Shown here piece by piece: positions 1 to 7,760 of a DNA stretch of 64,000 nt (position 1 is its first letter; every line of letters starts with the position of its first letter). The notes below the pieces were generated by a model. The model had not been told where the DNA came from. It saw nothing but the letters and a program-made list of their open reading frames with translations, and made no database searches. A program made the position numbers and the translations under genes. The stretch is from Ureibacillus acetophenoni. GTDB taxonomy: Bacteria; Bacillota; Bacilli; Bacillales_A; Planococcaceae. The DNA lies in contig NZ_OBQC01000001.1 of assembly GCF_900220965.1 (NCBI RefSeq), positions 1 to 64,000 of the forward strand, written 5' to 3'.

Positions 1-7
1 TGTGCAA

Positions 8-80
8 AATAGCCCTCTATCTGAAAAAAATTAGCATAGTAGGGCTATTCGTAATGCGTACCAATAAGGTACGTTTTTTT
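8..80 (+). terminator. Hairpin plus intrinsic terminator of a gene lying left of the window
   Basis: A perfect 9-bp inverted repeat (8-16 with 41-49, AATAGCCCT/AGGGCTATT) is followed by a compact terminator: CGTACC (57-62), loop of 5, GGTACG (68-73) and a run of seven T. It should end a plus-strand transcript entering from outside the window, convergent with ilvA. Confidence 0.7.
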
Positions 81-109
81 ATATTTCGGGCTTACTAAAG
101 ATCCAAATT

Positions 110-182
110 TCGCAAGTATACTACGCGAAATCGCAAGTAACTCAGGAATCGCAAATAAGTAGAAGAAACCGCCCGCAAATAA
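110..182. repeat. Short array of 21-bp-step TCGCAAGTAA repeats
   Basis: Four copies of a TCGCAAGTAA/TCGCAAATAA-like core are separated by unconserved spacers at steps of about 21, 18 and 21 bp. This is the same family as the larger array at 30086-30434. It lies between convergent transcripts, next to the ilvA terminator. No coding potential was seen. Confidence 0.7.
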
Positions 183-215
183 AAAACCCCGCACTCCCTT
201 AAAAGGGAAGTGCAG
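181..215 (-). terminator. ilvA terminator
   Basis: On the minus strand a GCACT..CCC/GGG..AGTGC stem with a small bulge is followed by GGGG and a run of T, just beyond the ilvA stop codon. Confidence 0.75.
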
Positions 216-229
216 AGTCTACCAAAACC

Positions 230-1492
230 TTATACTAACAGCCCGAACAATTGGCTATCTTTATTCACTTCAGTAAATTCAAAGCCATTCACGCGCATGC
301 GTTCAATTAGACCTTCGTAATCATCGGGTTTACTTACTTCGATCCCGACTAAAGCTGGACCGCTTTCTTTATTGTTTTTCTTTGTATACTCGAATGTTGT
401 AATATCATCGTTTGGACCAAGGACCACAGTTAAGAATTGGCGTAACGCACCTGCACGTTGTGGGAAGTTCACGATGAAGTAATATAATAAACCTTCAAAT
501 AATAATGATTTTTCTCTAATTTCTGCCATACGACTGATATCATTGTTTCCACCTGTAATAATGACAACGACAGATTTTCCTTTAATTTGATCTGCATATA
601 AATCTAATGCCGATACAGGAAGGGCACCAGATGGCTCTGCCACGATGGCGTGTTTGTTGTACAAATCGAGAATTGTTGTACTTACTTTTCCTTCAGGAAC
701 AACAACGATATCATCCAAATACTGTTTGCAAATGTTGTATGTTTCATTACCAACTAATTGCACAGCAGTACCATCACAAAATTTATCGATTTTAGGAAGG
801 TGGGTAGGGCTGCCGTTTTCAATTGCGGCTTTCATACTTGCGGCACCCGTTGGTTCAACACCAATTACCTTAGTGTTCGGCGAGATGCTTTTCATATAAG
901 CGGAAACCCCAGACATTAAACCGCCGCCACCAATTCCTCCAAAGATGAAGTCTAATGGCTCTTCAATGTCGTTTAATACCTCGACTGCTACAGTACCTTG
1001 ACCAGCAACAATATCTAAATCATCAAAAGGATGAATAAAAATCATATCGTGCTCTTCGCAATAATCTTTCGCAGCTGCAACTGAATCATCAAATGTATCA
1101 CCTACTAAGATGATTTCTACTTGATTGCGACCGAACATGCGAACTTGGTCAACCTTTTGTTTTGGTGTCGTTAAAGGCATGAAAATGGCACCTTTAATAC
1201 CTAAATGTGCACAGGAATAAGCAACACCTTGTGCATGGTTTCCAGCACTTGCACAAACAACCCCGCTATTACGTGCTTCGTTCTCTATTTTTTTAATTTT
1301 ATAATATGCACCACGTAATTTAAACGAACGAACAGATTGTAGATCTTCACGTTTTAAATAAATGTGTGCTCCATATTTTTCTGATAAATAGTCATTTTTT
1401 TGAAGTGGTGTATGTACAACTACATCTTTCAAAAGATGATGGGCTTTCAAAATATTTTCAACTGCATATGATTTCGTACCAGTAACTTCCAT
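230..1492 (-). CDS. ilvA: Threonine dehydratase (threonine ammonia-lyase), biosynthetic
   Basis: IlvA is a PLP enzyme converting threonine to 2-oxobutanoate and ammonia, the first step of isoleucine synthesis, in the cytoplasm. The 420-residue product (B. subtilis form is about 422) has the PLP lysine in SFKLRG (K58), a glycine-rich phosphate loop (GGIGGGGLMSG, about residue 190) and a single C-terminal ACT-like regulatory domain from about residue 345. That fits the shorter Bacillus-type enzyme. The start at 1492 is chosen because GGAGG lies 10 nt upstream; the longer reading to 1531 has no ribosome site. The gene stands alone rather than in an ilv-leu operon, with a possible CcpA site upstream. 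Confidence 0.95.
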   Translation of the reverse strand: MEVTGTKSYAVENILKAHHLLKDVVVHTPLQKNDYLSEKYGAHIYLKREDLQSVRSFKLRGAYYKIKKIENEARNSGVVCASAGNHAQGVAYSCAHLGIKGAIFMPLTTPKQKVDQVRMFGRNQVEIILVGDTFDDSVAAAKDYCEEHDMIFIHPFDDLDIVAGQGTVAVEVLNDIEEPLDFIFGGIGGGGLMSGVSAYMKSISPNTKVIGVEPTGAASMKAAIENGSPTHLPKIDKFCDGTAVQLVGNETYNICKQYLDDIVVVPEGKVSTTILDLYNKHAIVAEPSGALPVSALDLYADQIKGKSVVVIITGGNNDISRMAEIREKSLLFEGLLYYFIVNFPQRAGALRQFLTVVLGPNDDITTFEYTKKNNKESGPALVGIEVSKPDDYEGLIERMRVNGFEFTEVNKDSQLFGLLV

Positions 1493-1570
1493 CGTTTTGT
1501 AACCTCCGTTATTGTTAGAACATTTTATCATTTTAACATAAAAATCAACGTTTTTTCGAAATTTTCAAAA

Positions 1571-1584
1571 TGAAAACGTTTTAA
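1571..1584. promoter_or_regulatory. Candidate cre (CcpA) site upstream of ilvA
   Basis: TGAAAACGTTTTAA matches the cre consensus TGWAANCGNTNWCA at all but one defined position. It lies about 80 bp upstream of the ilvA start, consistent with carbon control of branched-chain amino-acid synthesis. Binding is inferred from sequence alone. Confidence 0.45.
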
Positions 1585-1621
1585 GTACAAAATTAATTTT
1601 TTCCAAATTAATAACTTGCCT

Positions 1622-1656
1622 CAAAAAAAAGAAGCTAGCATTCAAGCCAGCTTCTC
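1622..1656 (-). terminator. Terminator of the YjiH-family gene
   Basis: On the minus strand GAAGCTGGCTTG and a GCTAGCTTC return arm precede eight T. The hairpin lies directly after the stop codon of the transporter gene and separates it from ilvA. Confidence 0.8.
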
Positions 1657-1664
1657 TATCTTTA

Positions 1665-3017
1665 TTAGAATAAAATATGTGCAATTGCTGCAACGATTGG
1701 AATTGAAATAATCGTACGGATTAAGAAGATTACAAACAATCTCCAAATATTTAATGGAAGTTTTGTACCTAAGATTAATCCACCAACTTCAGACATGTAA
1801 ATTAATTGTGTAACAGATACAGTAGCAATGAAGAAACGTGTCATTTCAGATTCAATGCCAGCACCTAATACTGCAGGTAATAACATATCAGCAAAACCAA
1901 CAATCATCGTTTGTGCTGCTGCACCGGCTTCAGGAATTTGAAGTAGCGCTAAAATTGGCTCAAATGGCATACCTAAAATTTTAAAGAAGCTTGTATATTC
2001 TGCAAGAACAAGGGCAATTGTACCAAAAGCCATAATGATTGGTGTGATCGCAAACCACATTTCTAAAACATTCTTTAAACCAGAACCAATTACTTGTCCT
2101 AAATTTTTATTGCTTTCAGCTTTTGTAAGAGCATTTTTAATACCTAAAGAGAACACGTTATAGCCTTCTGGTACATCTTCACGGTTAGCAGGAGGGTTAG
2201 TTCCATCAATCTTTGTATCTGCAATACGACTTAATGGAAATACACGTGGCATAATTAATGCTAAAATAATACTTACAAAAATAACTGATCCATAAAATTG
2301 TACAAAGTAATTGCTCATATCAATTGTTTCAAGAACAACGAAACAGAAAGTAATCGATACTACTGAGAATGTAGTAGCAATTGTTGCTGCCTCACGTGCA
2401 GTATAGTTGCCTTCTTCATATTGTCTGTTTGTTAATAAAACCCCGATAGTTCCGTCACCTACAAATGAAGCTAAACAGTCGATAGCAGCACGGCCAGGAA
2501 TTTTAAATAATGGTCGCATAATTTTAACCATCATTGAACCGAAGAATTCTAATAGACCAAAGTCAGTTAATAACGGTAATAATAATCCTGCAAATAAGAA
2601 TAATGAGAACATCATTGTTACTAATCCGCCATCTGGTGTAATTAATAATCCAGATGTATAGTCACTAGTGAAAGCTTCAGGTCCAATTTGGAATAAATAC
2701 ATCGCTGCAAAAATAACAGCAAGTATTCGCATTATAGTCCAGAACCAATGAACACGGAATAAAGAATCAGCTAGCGTACGATTTTCTTTTGCAGGAATAA
2801 AATGCATAATAATCGATCCCACAGCTGCGATAATAAATACTATAAATGCAAACCAATGTATAAATGAAACGACATTAGCCGATAAGAAATTCGCTAGAAT
2901 AGCGATTGGTACTTTTAGTCCGTCCCCTGTATCAATTGGTGTTATAAATAAGAAAACACCTACTACAGATAAAACGATAAATAAAAACCATGTATATGGT
3001 GTGAATTTTGTAGTCAT
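1665..3017 (-). CDS. YjiH-family membrane protein (nucleoside-recognition/Gate domains)
   Basis: This 450-residue polytopic membrane protein has about ten hydrophobic segments. Its central and C-terminal parts resemble the Gate (nucleoside recognition) fold of the YjiH family, for example the stretches DFGLLEFFGSMM and FADMLLPAVLGAGIESEMTR. The substrate is unknown; related Gate proteins occur in nucleoside transporters and spore maturation proteins. The start is supported by a GAGAGGGAAAG ribosome site. It has its own terminator, so it is probably monocistronic. The family assignment is fairly secure and the transport role is inferred. Confidence 0.75.
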   Translation of the reverse strand: MTTKFTPYTWFLFIVLSVVGVFLFITPIDTGDGLKVPIAILANFLSANVVSFIHWFAFIVFIIAAVGSIIMHFIPAKENRTLADSLFRVHWFWTIMRILAVIFAAMYLFQIGPEAFTSDYTSGLLITPDGGLVTMMFSLFLFAGLLLPLLTDFGLLEFFGSMMVKIMRPLFKIPGRAAIDCLASFVGDGTIGVLLTNRQYEEGNYTAREAATIATTFSVVSITFCFVVLETIDMSNYFVQFYGSVIFVSIILALIMPRVFPLSRIADTKIDGTNPPANREDVPEGYNVFSLGIKNALTKAESNKNLGQVIGSGLKNVLEMWFAITPIIMAFGTIALVLAEYTSFFKILGMPFEPILALLQIPEAGAAAQTMIVGFADMLLPAVLGAGIESEMTRFFIATVSVTQLIYMSEVGGLILGTKLPLNIWRLFVIFLIRTIISIPIVAAIAHILF

Positions 3018-3236
3018 GATCTTTCCCTCTCAGAAGTAAAATTGTATTTGTTGAATATTTATACACTATAAGGGTTTAATATTCATTTGTCTATATGTAT
3101 ATAAAAAGAAATATTATTCAGAAACTTCCGAAACTATTAATGAACTTTTCTATTTTTTATTTTGTGGATAAATAGAGGGAATATACGAAATTCATGGAAG
3201 TTATCAGAGGAATAAACACTAGTTTTTTACAAGATT

Positions 3237-3263
3237 AAAAAGGGCAGGATTAGTATCCTGCCC
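3237..3263 (-). terminator. Terminator of the bshB2-yojF unit
   Basis: A perfect 9-bp stem (GGGCAGGAT/ATCCTGCCC, 3242-3263) with a 4-nt loop is followed on the minus strand by a T run at 3241-3237, immediately after the bshB2 stop. Confidence 0.9.
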
Positions 3264-3274
3264 TTGCATATTTA

Positions 3275-3952
3275 TTAATCTTCAAATGTATAAAGATAAT
3301 AAGATTCCACATTAAACCAACTATCAAGCTTTGTAGTTTCTTCTTCGGATCGATGTTGCGTTTCTTGCATCATCCAAGCGGTTTGAGAATTGTGGGCGCG
3401 TAGTGCTGCTTCTTTGTCTTTTCTTACGCTACTTACATCATGTACGATTGGTGGTACACCGAGTTTAGTCATTGTATTATTAGCAAATCCTACTGCATAA
3501 ATTCGAGGTCGAGATTCTTTTGGAATGCGACGAACAGCTTCAACAACAGCACGGCCAGTAGCCTCGTGATCTGGATGTACAGCAAAGCCGGGATAGAATG
3601 TGATGATTAAGGATGGATTTATTTCATCGATTAAGTCTGTAACGAGCTTCACCATTTTTTCATCATCTTCAAATTCTACGGTTTTATCGCGTAAACCCAT
3701 CATACGAAGATCTTCAATGCCCATTGCTTCGCATGCTGCAATTAGCTCTTTTCGACGGATTTCAGGAAGGGATTCACGTGTTGCAAATGGTGGATTTCCA
3801 AGGTTTCGTCCCATTTCTCCTAATGTTAAACATGCATATGTAACTGGTACGCCCATATTACGATAAAGTCGAATCGTTCCAGCAGAAGAGAAGGCTTCAT
3901 CGTCTGGGTGAGGGAAAACGACTAATACATGACGTTCAGGTTGTAGAGTCAT
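3275..3952 (-). CDS. bshB2: Bacillithiol biosynthesis deacetylase BshB2
   Basis: BshB2 is a zinc-dependent LmbE/PIG-L family N-deacetylase that removes acetate from GlcNAc-malate during synthesis of bacillithiol, the low-molecular-weight thiol of Firmicutes. The 225-residue product carries the metal-site motif HPDDE (H15-E19), the second motif HPDHE (126-130) and the BshB2-type segment GEMGRNLGNPPFATRES. Its length fits B. subtilis YojG (about 221). It lies 14 bp downstream of yojF in the same direction, the same pair as in B. subtilis, and a strong terminator follows. Confidence 0.93.
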   Translation of the reverse strand: MTLQPERHVLVVFPHPDDEAFSSAGTIRLYRNMGVPVTYACLTLGEMGRNLGNPPFATRESLPEIRRKELIAACEAMGIEDLRMMGLRDKTVEFEDDEKMVKLVTDLIDEINPSLIITFYPGFAVHPDHEATGRAVVEAVRRIPKESRPRIYAVGFANNTMTKLGVPPIVHDVSSVRKDKEAALRAHNSQTAWMMQETQHRSEEETTKLDSWFNVESYYLYTFED

Positions 3953-3966
3953 TTGTTCATCTCTCC

Positions 3967-4317
3967 TTAATAAGTAAATGGTGTTTCACTAATTTCTAGT
4001 GCAACCGCAAGTTTTCCACTATAGTCTAATCCAGCCATCAACAGGCGCCCTTGTTCATCTAAAGTAAAATGTGTAATTCCTTGAGCGTACACCCAACCAT
4101 GCTCCATTTTCAATCCGACGCGGTGGGGGGATTCACCGACAACTTTTCCTAATTCATAGCGAATTTTCGCATTTCGAATGAAAGCTCCGGCATTAAAAAA
4201 CTTTTCATCATAATGTGAAGCATATGAACCGTTCGTCGTTTCGAGGTGAATAAAGACGTCTTTGTTCGCGAATGAGTTAAGCAAACCTTGGAGCTCGCTT
4301 ATGTTAACTTCCTTCAT
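3967..4317 (-). CDS. yojF: YojF family protein (DUF1806)
   Basis: This 116-residue cytoplasmic protein resembles B. subtilis YojF, which precedes bshB2 in many Bacilli; its biochemical role is not known. The start at 4317 (MKEVNISELQ) has AAGGAG 7 nt upstream. A longer GTG reading to 4335 would overlap that ribosome site and is rejected. Conserved-looking blocks are GAFIRNAKIRYELG and GWVYAQGITHF. It forms a two-gene unit with bshB2 and is divergent from ung across a region filled with palindromic repeats. Confidence 0.85.
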   Translation of the reverse strand: MKEVNISELQGLLNSFANKDVFIHLETTNGSYASHYDEKFFNAGAFIRNAKIRYELGKVVGESPHRVGLKMEHGWVYAQGITHFTLDEQGRLLMAGLDYSGKLAVALEISETPFTY

Positions 4318-4420
4318 CCTAATTCTCCTTTCCACAGCTTTCGTTTTGTATTTAATAGTATAGTAAAAATTTCTAATTTATGAAATGAAAATGTCTCACC
4401 TTAACCGGTGCCTCTTATTC

Positions 4421-4590
4421 GGTGCCTGGTACCCGAACAATTCTGAATTGTTCGGGTACCAGGTACACAAACAATTTGTAATATTCTGAATTTACTTGAA
4501 TTGTTCGGGTGACAGGTACACAAACAATTCGGAATAATCTAAATTGTATCTGAATTGTGTGTGTACCAGGTACACACACAACCCACACAA
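4421..4590. repeat. Cluster of GGTACC-type palindromic repeat elements
   Basis: The cluster holds several related palindromes. One has perfect 18-bp arms (4425-4442 and 4446-4463) around a 3-nt loop. Another has perfect 13-bp arms (4555-4567 and 4569-4581) around one base, and a third, less perfect copy lies between. Shared cores are GGTACCAGGTACA and CAATTCNGAAT. Related single elements occur at 25037-25102, 25369-25419 and 44363-44418. The cluster fills the divergent yojF-ung intergenic region, where both promoters should lie. Short reading frames across it are artefacts of the repeat. Confidence 0.85.
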
Positions 4591-4662
4591 ATAGGTACCC
4601 ACACAAATCTCGTATTGAAATCTACAACTCTTTGAAGTACCGTGAAGAAGAGGTGTTTGAGT

Positions 4663-5346
4663 ATGAAAAAAGTATTCGAAAATGATTGGCAAGAAATACT
4701 TGCGGAAGAGTTGGAGAAACCATATTATCAACAACTAAGAAAAACTGTTGCACAAGAATACAACTTACATACAGTTTATCCTGCTAAAGAGGATATCATG
4801 AATGTTTTCAATACTGTTTCCTATAAAGATGTGAAAGTAGTAATATTAGGACAAGACCCGTACCATGGACCGGGACAAGCTCATGGCATGTGCTTTTCTG
4901 TAAGAAAGGGTGTACCACATCCTCCAAGTCTTCGAAATATATTTGTAGAGTTACAAAATGACCTAGGATGTCCTACTCCGAAAGACGGCTATTTAATGAA
5001 GTGGGCGCAGCAAGGAGTCTTTTTGCTGAACACAGTACTAACTGTCCGCAAAGGTGAAGCGAACTCACATAAAGGGATTGGATGGGAACAATTTACCGAT
5101 GCAGTAATCGAAAAACTTGCCAGAAGACATGACCCGATAATTTTTGTCTTATGGGGTAAACCTGCTCAAACGAAACAAACGATCATTAAACAAAATGGAT
5201 CCCATCATATCATTTTACAAGCGCCACATCCTAGTCCATTAAGTGCACATAGAGGGTTTTTTGGAAGTAAGCCATTTTCAAAAATCAATGACCAGTTAAA
5301 ACAGTGGGGGAAAGAGCCGATTGACTGGTGTCTAGATGAACAATAA
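4663..5346 (+). CDS. ung: Uracil-DNA glycosylase, family 1
   Basis: Ung removes uracil from DNA to start base-excision repair. The 227-residue protein (B. subtilis about 225) has the catalytic motif GQDPYHG (63-69, with D65 as the water-activating aspartate) and the leucine-loop motif [12 protein letters not shown] from H189. The ATG at 4663 is preferred because AGAGGTG lies 7 nt upstream; a GTG 21 bases earlier is in frame but would include that ribosome site. It is followed by a small Cys protein and ywdI, as one apparent transcript. Confidence 0.97.
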   Translation: MKKVFENDWQEILAEELEKPYYQQLRKTVAQEYNLHTVYPAKEDIMNVFNTVSYKDVKVVILGQDPYHGPGQAHGMCFSVRKGVPHPPSLRNIFVELQNDLGCPTPKDGYLMKWAQQGVFLLNTVLTVRKGEANSHKGIGWEQFTDAVIEKLARRHDPIIFVLWGKPAQTKQTIIKQNGSHHIILQAPHPSPLSAHRGFFGSKPFSKINDQLKQWGKEPIDWCLDEQ

Positions 5347-5416
5347 ATAGAAGGATAATCCTTTAAATTGACCAGCCAATTTAAAGAATTCGTATTAGAA
5401 AGAAGGGAGTCACTTT

Positions 5417-5593
5417 TTGCGAATAAATTGTTTTCAATGCCAATACTTTAAAGTTACATGGGATCAAAACAATCCAAGAGGCTGTGCTGCCTATGGATTT
5501 AAAACGAGACAATTACCTTCAGTAGTCGTTAAACAATCCTCGGGAATGGATTGCTTGCATTATAAACAAAAAAAGCAGGAGGCGAAACGATGA
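5417..5593 (+). CDS. Small four-cysteine protein between ung and ywdI
   Basis: This 58-residue protein starts at TTG with GGGAG 7 nt upstream. Its stop overlaps the ywdI start (ATGA), so the two are probably translationally coupled. Cysteines at 5, 8, 23 and 46 (a CxxC pair near the N terminus, then GCAAYG and MDCLHY) suggest a small metal-binding or zinc-ribbon-like fold. Orthologues next to ung are recalled in other Bacillales but no function is known to me. The non-ATG start makes it easy to miss in annotation. Confidence 0.75.
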   Translation: MRINCFQCQYFKVTWDQNNPRGCAAYGFKTRQLPSVVVKQSSGMDCLHYKQKKQEAKR

Positions 5594-5874
5594 TATCCAC
5601 TCAAACATTATTACAGCAAATTGAAAAACATACACAACTTGCAAAAAGTACAGAAAATGACCAACTAATTCGCGAGCAATTGATTGCAATTCGAGCGCTC
5701 TGTGAACTTGCTCTAACTGAACAAAGTTCTAACATTTCTGTGACAAAAAATCATTTCCAACAACAAAGTTTACCTCAAACAGTACAATTAAATCGTACAA
5801 CCGAACCGTCTCTACAGTCGAATCCAATAAAAGAAGACGATGGAGCTAACGGAAATTCAATATTTGATTTTTAG
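5590..5874 (+). CDS. ywdI: YwdI family protein (DUF5327)
   Basis: This 94-residue protein has a helical N-terminal half (QTLLQQIEKHTQLAK, QLIAIRALCELAL) and a low-complexity polar C-terminal tail, as in B. subtilis YwdI. The function is unknown. It begins within the stop of the upstream small Cys protein, with GGAGG just ahead of the ATG, and precedes ywdK. The assignment rests on both sequence and synteny. Confidence 0.8.
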   Translation: MISTQTLLQQIEKHTQLAKSTENDQLIREQLIAIRALCELALTEQSSNISVTKNHFQQQSLPQTVQLNRTTEPSLQSNPIKEDDGANGNSIFDF

Positions 5875-5926
5875 GTGACAAACCAATTGAAACATACATT
5901 AATGAACAGAAATTGAGGGAAATGAC

Positions 5927-6307
5927 ATGAAGGGTTCAATTATTTCAGGTAGTATACACGGATTTTTTGCAGTTGCATTAGGAGCTTTTGGTGCACATGC
6001 ACTAAAAGCAGTTCTTGATGATTATGGAACAGGTATTTGGAACACAGCAGTACAATACCAAATGTTCCATGCTGTTGCAATAATAATCATTGGGGTTCTG
6101 ATGAGTACAAAGTTAATGGGAAATGTTAAAACATTAAAGTGGGCAGCTATTTTAATGAATTTAGGCATCGTATTTTTTGCAGGTAGTTTATATGTACTAG
6201 CCCTATCAGGGATTAAAACTTTAGGTGCAATCACTCCAATTGGTGGCGTTCTATTCCTAACAGGATGGATTTTAGTCATTGTTTCAGTAAGTAAACATGC
6301 GAAATAA
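5927..6307 (+). CDS. ywdK: DUF423 family membrane protein YwdK
   Basis: This 126-residue integral membrane protein has about four transmembrane helices and the family signature GAFGAHALK near residues 20-28, followed by a WNTAVQYQMFHA segment. The molecular function of DUF423 proteins is unknown. It closes the ung-ywdI-ywdK unit and is followed by a strong terminator. Confidence 0.9.
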   Translation: MKGSIISGSIHGFFAVALGAFGAHALKAVLDDYGTGIWNTAVQYQMFHAVAIIIIGVLMSTKLMGNVKTLKWAAILMNLGIVFFAGSLYVLALSGIKTLGAITPIGGVLFLTGWILVIVSVSKHAK

Positions 6308-6320
6308 ATGATGGAGATTT

Positions 6321-6362
6321 GGGTATCTGGAAAGCTAGTATTTCTGGATGCCCTCATTTTTT
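6321..6362 (+). terminator. Terminator after ywdK
   Basis: A 13-bp stem with four G-U pairs (6321-6333 with 6341-6353) is followed by CTCA and a T run. The wobble pairs indicate function as plus-strand RNA. Confidence 0.8.
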
Positions 6363-6484
6363 ATCCTTTTACGATTTCGAACGATTCATTCTATTTTTAC
6401 AGAAAAGGTAAAAATAAGGTATCATATCTAAGAAGAATAATTTATTAAATTGAAAATTAATAGAAATAAGAAGGAGGCTTTTTA

Positions 6485-7663
6485 ATGGAGCACTTATTAA
6501 CAAAACTAGAACTAGGATTTGAAGAAATGGTGTCAATTCGACGTTACTTACACGCAAATCCTGAGCTATCATTTCAAGAAGTTCATACACCTGCTTATAT
6601 AGCAAATTATCATCGTGAACTTGGTCTTGAAGTTCGAGAAGGTGTTGGAGGTAGAGGGGTAGTTGCTACATTACGTGGAGCAAAACCAGGCAAGACGGTT
6701 GCATTACGTGCTGACTTTGACGCACTTGCGATTCAAGAACTAAATGATCTACCATACAAATCCAAAGTAGATGGTGTAATGCACGCATGTGGTCATGATG
6801 GACATACAGCTACGCTTTTAGTACTTGCTAAAGTTTTAACTGAAATGAAAGAGGAAATTGAGGGCAATATCGTGTTCATTCACCAATTTGCTGAAGAATT
6901 AGCACCAGGTGGGGCAAAACCGATGATTGAAGATGGTTGTTTAGACGGTGTAGATGTTATTTTTGGAACACATCTATGGGCACCAACACCATTAGGAGAA
7001 GTTTGGGTTCGTCAAGGGCCTATTATGGCTGCGGCAGATCGATTCGAAATTACAATCAATGGAGTAGGTGGGCACGGTGCAGAGCCACATAATTCTGTCG
7101 ATGCTATTTTAATTGCCTCACATTTTGTGACGCAACTACAATCTATTGTTTCTAGAAGAATTAACCCGTTAAAATCTGCGGTTATTTCGGTAGGTCATTT
7201 TGAAGCAAGCAATCCATTTAACGTAATTGCAGGAAAAGTAGAATTAAAAGGTACTGTAAGAACGTTTGATGAAGATATTCGTACTCAAATCGAGAAAGAA
7301 ATTGAATTACTATTAAAATCGGTTTGTGAAGGTGCACATGCAACTTATGATTATACGTTCTTTAGAGGTTATCCACCAGTTGTTAACCACCCTGAAGAAA
7401 CAAAGTTCTTAGCAGAAGTCGCTGGTCAAATCAATGAGGTGGAACAAGTAATAGAGTGTGACCCTCTAATGATTGGGGAAGATTTTGCTTATTATCTTGA
7501 AAAAGTTCCAGGTACGTTTTATATCACTGGTGCTAAAGATCCTTCGTGGGAAACAGCATATCCTCATCACCATCCACAATTTAACTTTGATGAAAGAGCA
7601 ATGCTTATTGCAGCGAAAACATTAGGTTTAGCAACGCTAGAATATTTAAAAGAGAGTAAATAA
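6485..7663 (+). CDS. M20D family amidohydrolase (N-acyl-amino-acid deacylase-like)
   Basis: This 392-residue cytoplasmic di-metal hydrolase belongs to the peptidase M20 aminoacylase-like subfamily. It contains MHACGHDGHTA (99-109, metal ligands C102 and H104), the acidic pair in FAEELAPGG (E137, E138), H163 in THLW and a C-terminal HHHPQFNFDE. Relatives remove acyl groups from amino acids or related conjugates; the substrate here is not determined. It has a strong AAGGAGG ribosome site. It is not part of the B. subtilis synteny and looks like an insertion between ywdK and gerQ. Confidence 0.85.
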   Translation: MEHLLTKLELGFEEMVSIRRYLHANPELSFQEVHTPAYIANYHRELGLEVREGVGGRGVVATLRGAKPGKTVALRADFDALAIQELNDLPYKSKVDGVMHACGHDGHTATLLVLAKVLTEMKEEIEGNIVFIHQFAEELAPGGAKPMIEDGCLDGVDVIFGTHLWAPTPLGEVWVRQGPIMAAADRFEITINGVGGHGAEPHNSVDAILIASHFVTQLQSIVSRRINPLKSAVISVGHFEASNPFNVIAGKVELKGTVRTFDEDIRTQIEKEIELLLKSVCEGAHATYDYTFFRGYPPVVNHPEETKFLAEVAGQINEVEQVIECDPLMIGEDFAYYLEKVPGTFYITGAKDPSWETAYPHHHPQFNFDERAMLIAAKTLGLATLEYLKESK

Positions 7664-7760
7664 TATTAGATTATTTACAAAATATAAATTATTTTAATAT
7701 TACTATTAAAAGGTAATGTATAATAGACTATTCATCTAGAATGTAACTTTTATAGAAAGA

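Noticed and set aside
607-899. Plus-strand frames inside ilvA
   Set aside because: Shadow frames of a well-supported gene, with no ribosome site or family resemblance.
1532-1664. T-box or other riboswitch upstream of ilvA
   Set aside because: The gap is about 130 bp and mostly terminator of the upstream gene plus promoter; no T-box sequence was seen.
4415-4734. Minus-strand reading frames of 63 and 80 residues across the palindrome cluster
   Set aside because: They are made of translated GGTACC repeats (VCVPGT-like runs), lack ribosome sites and overlap ung.
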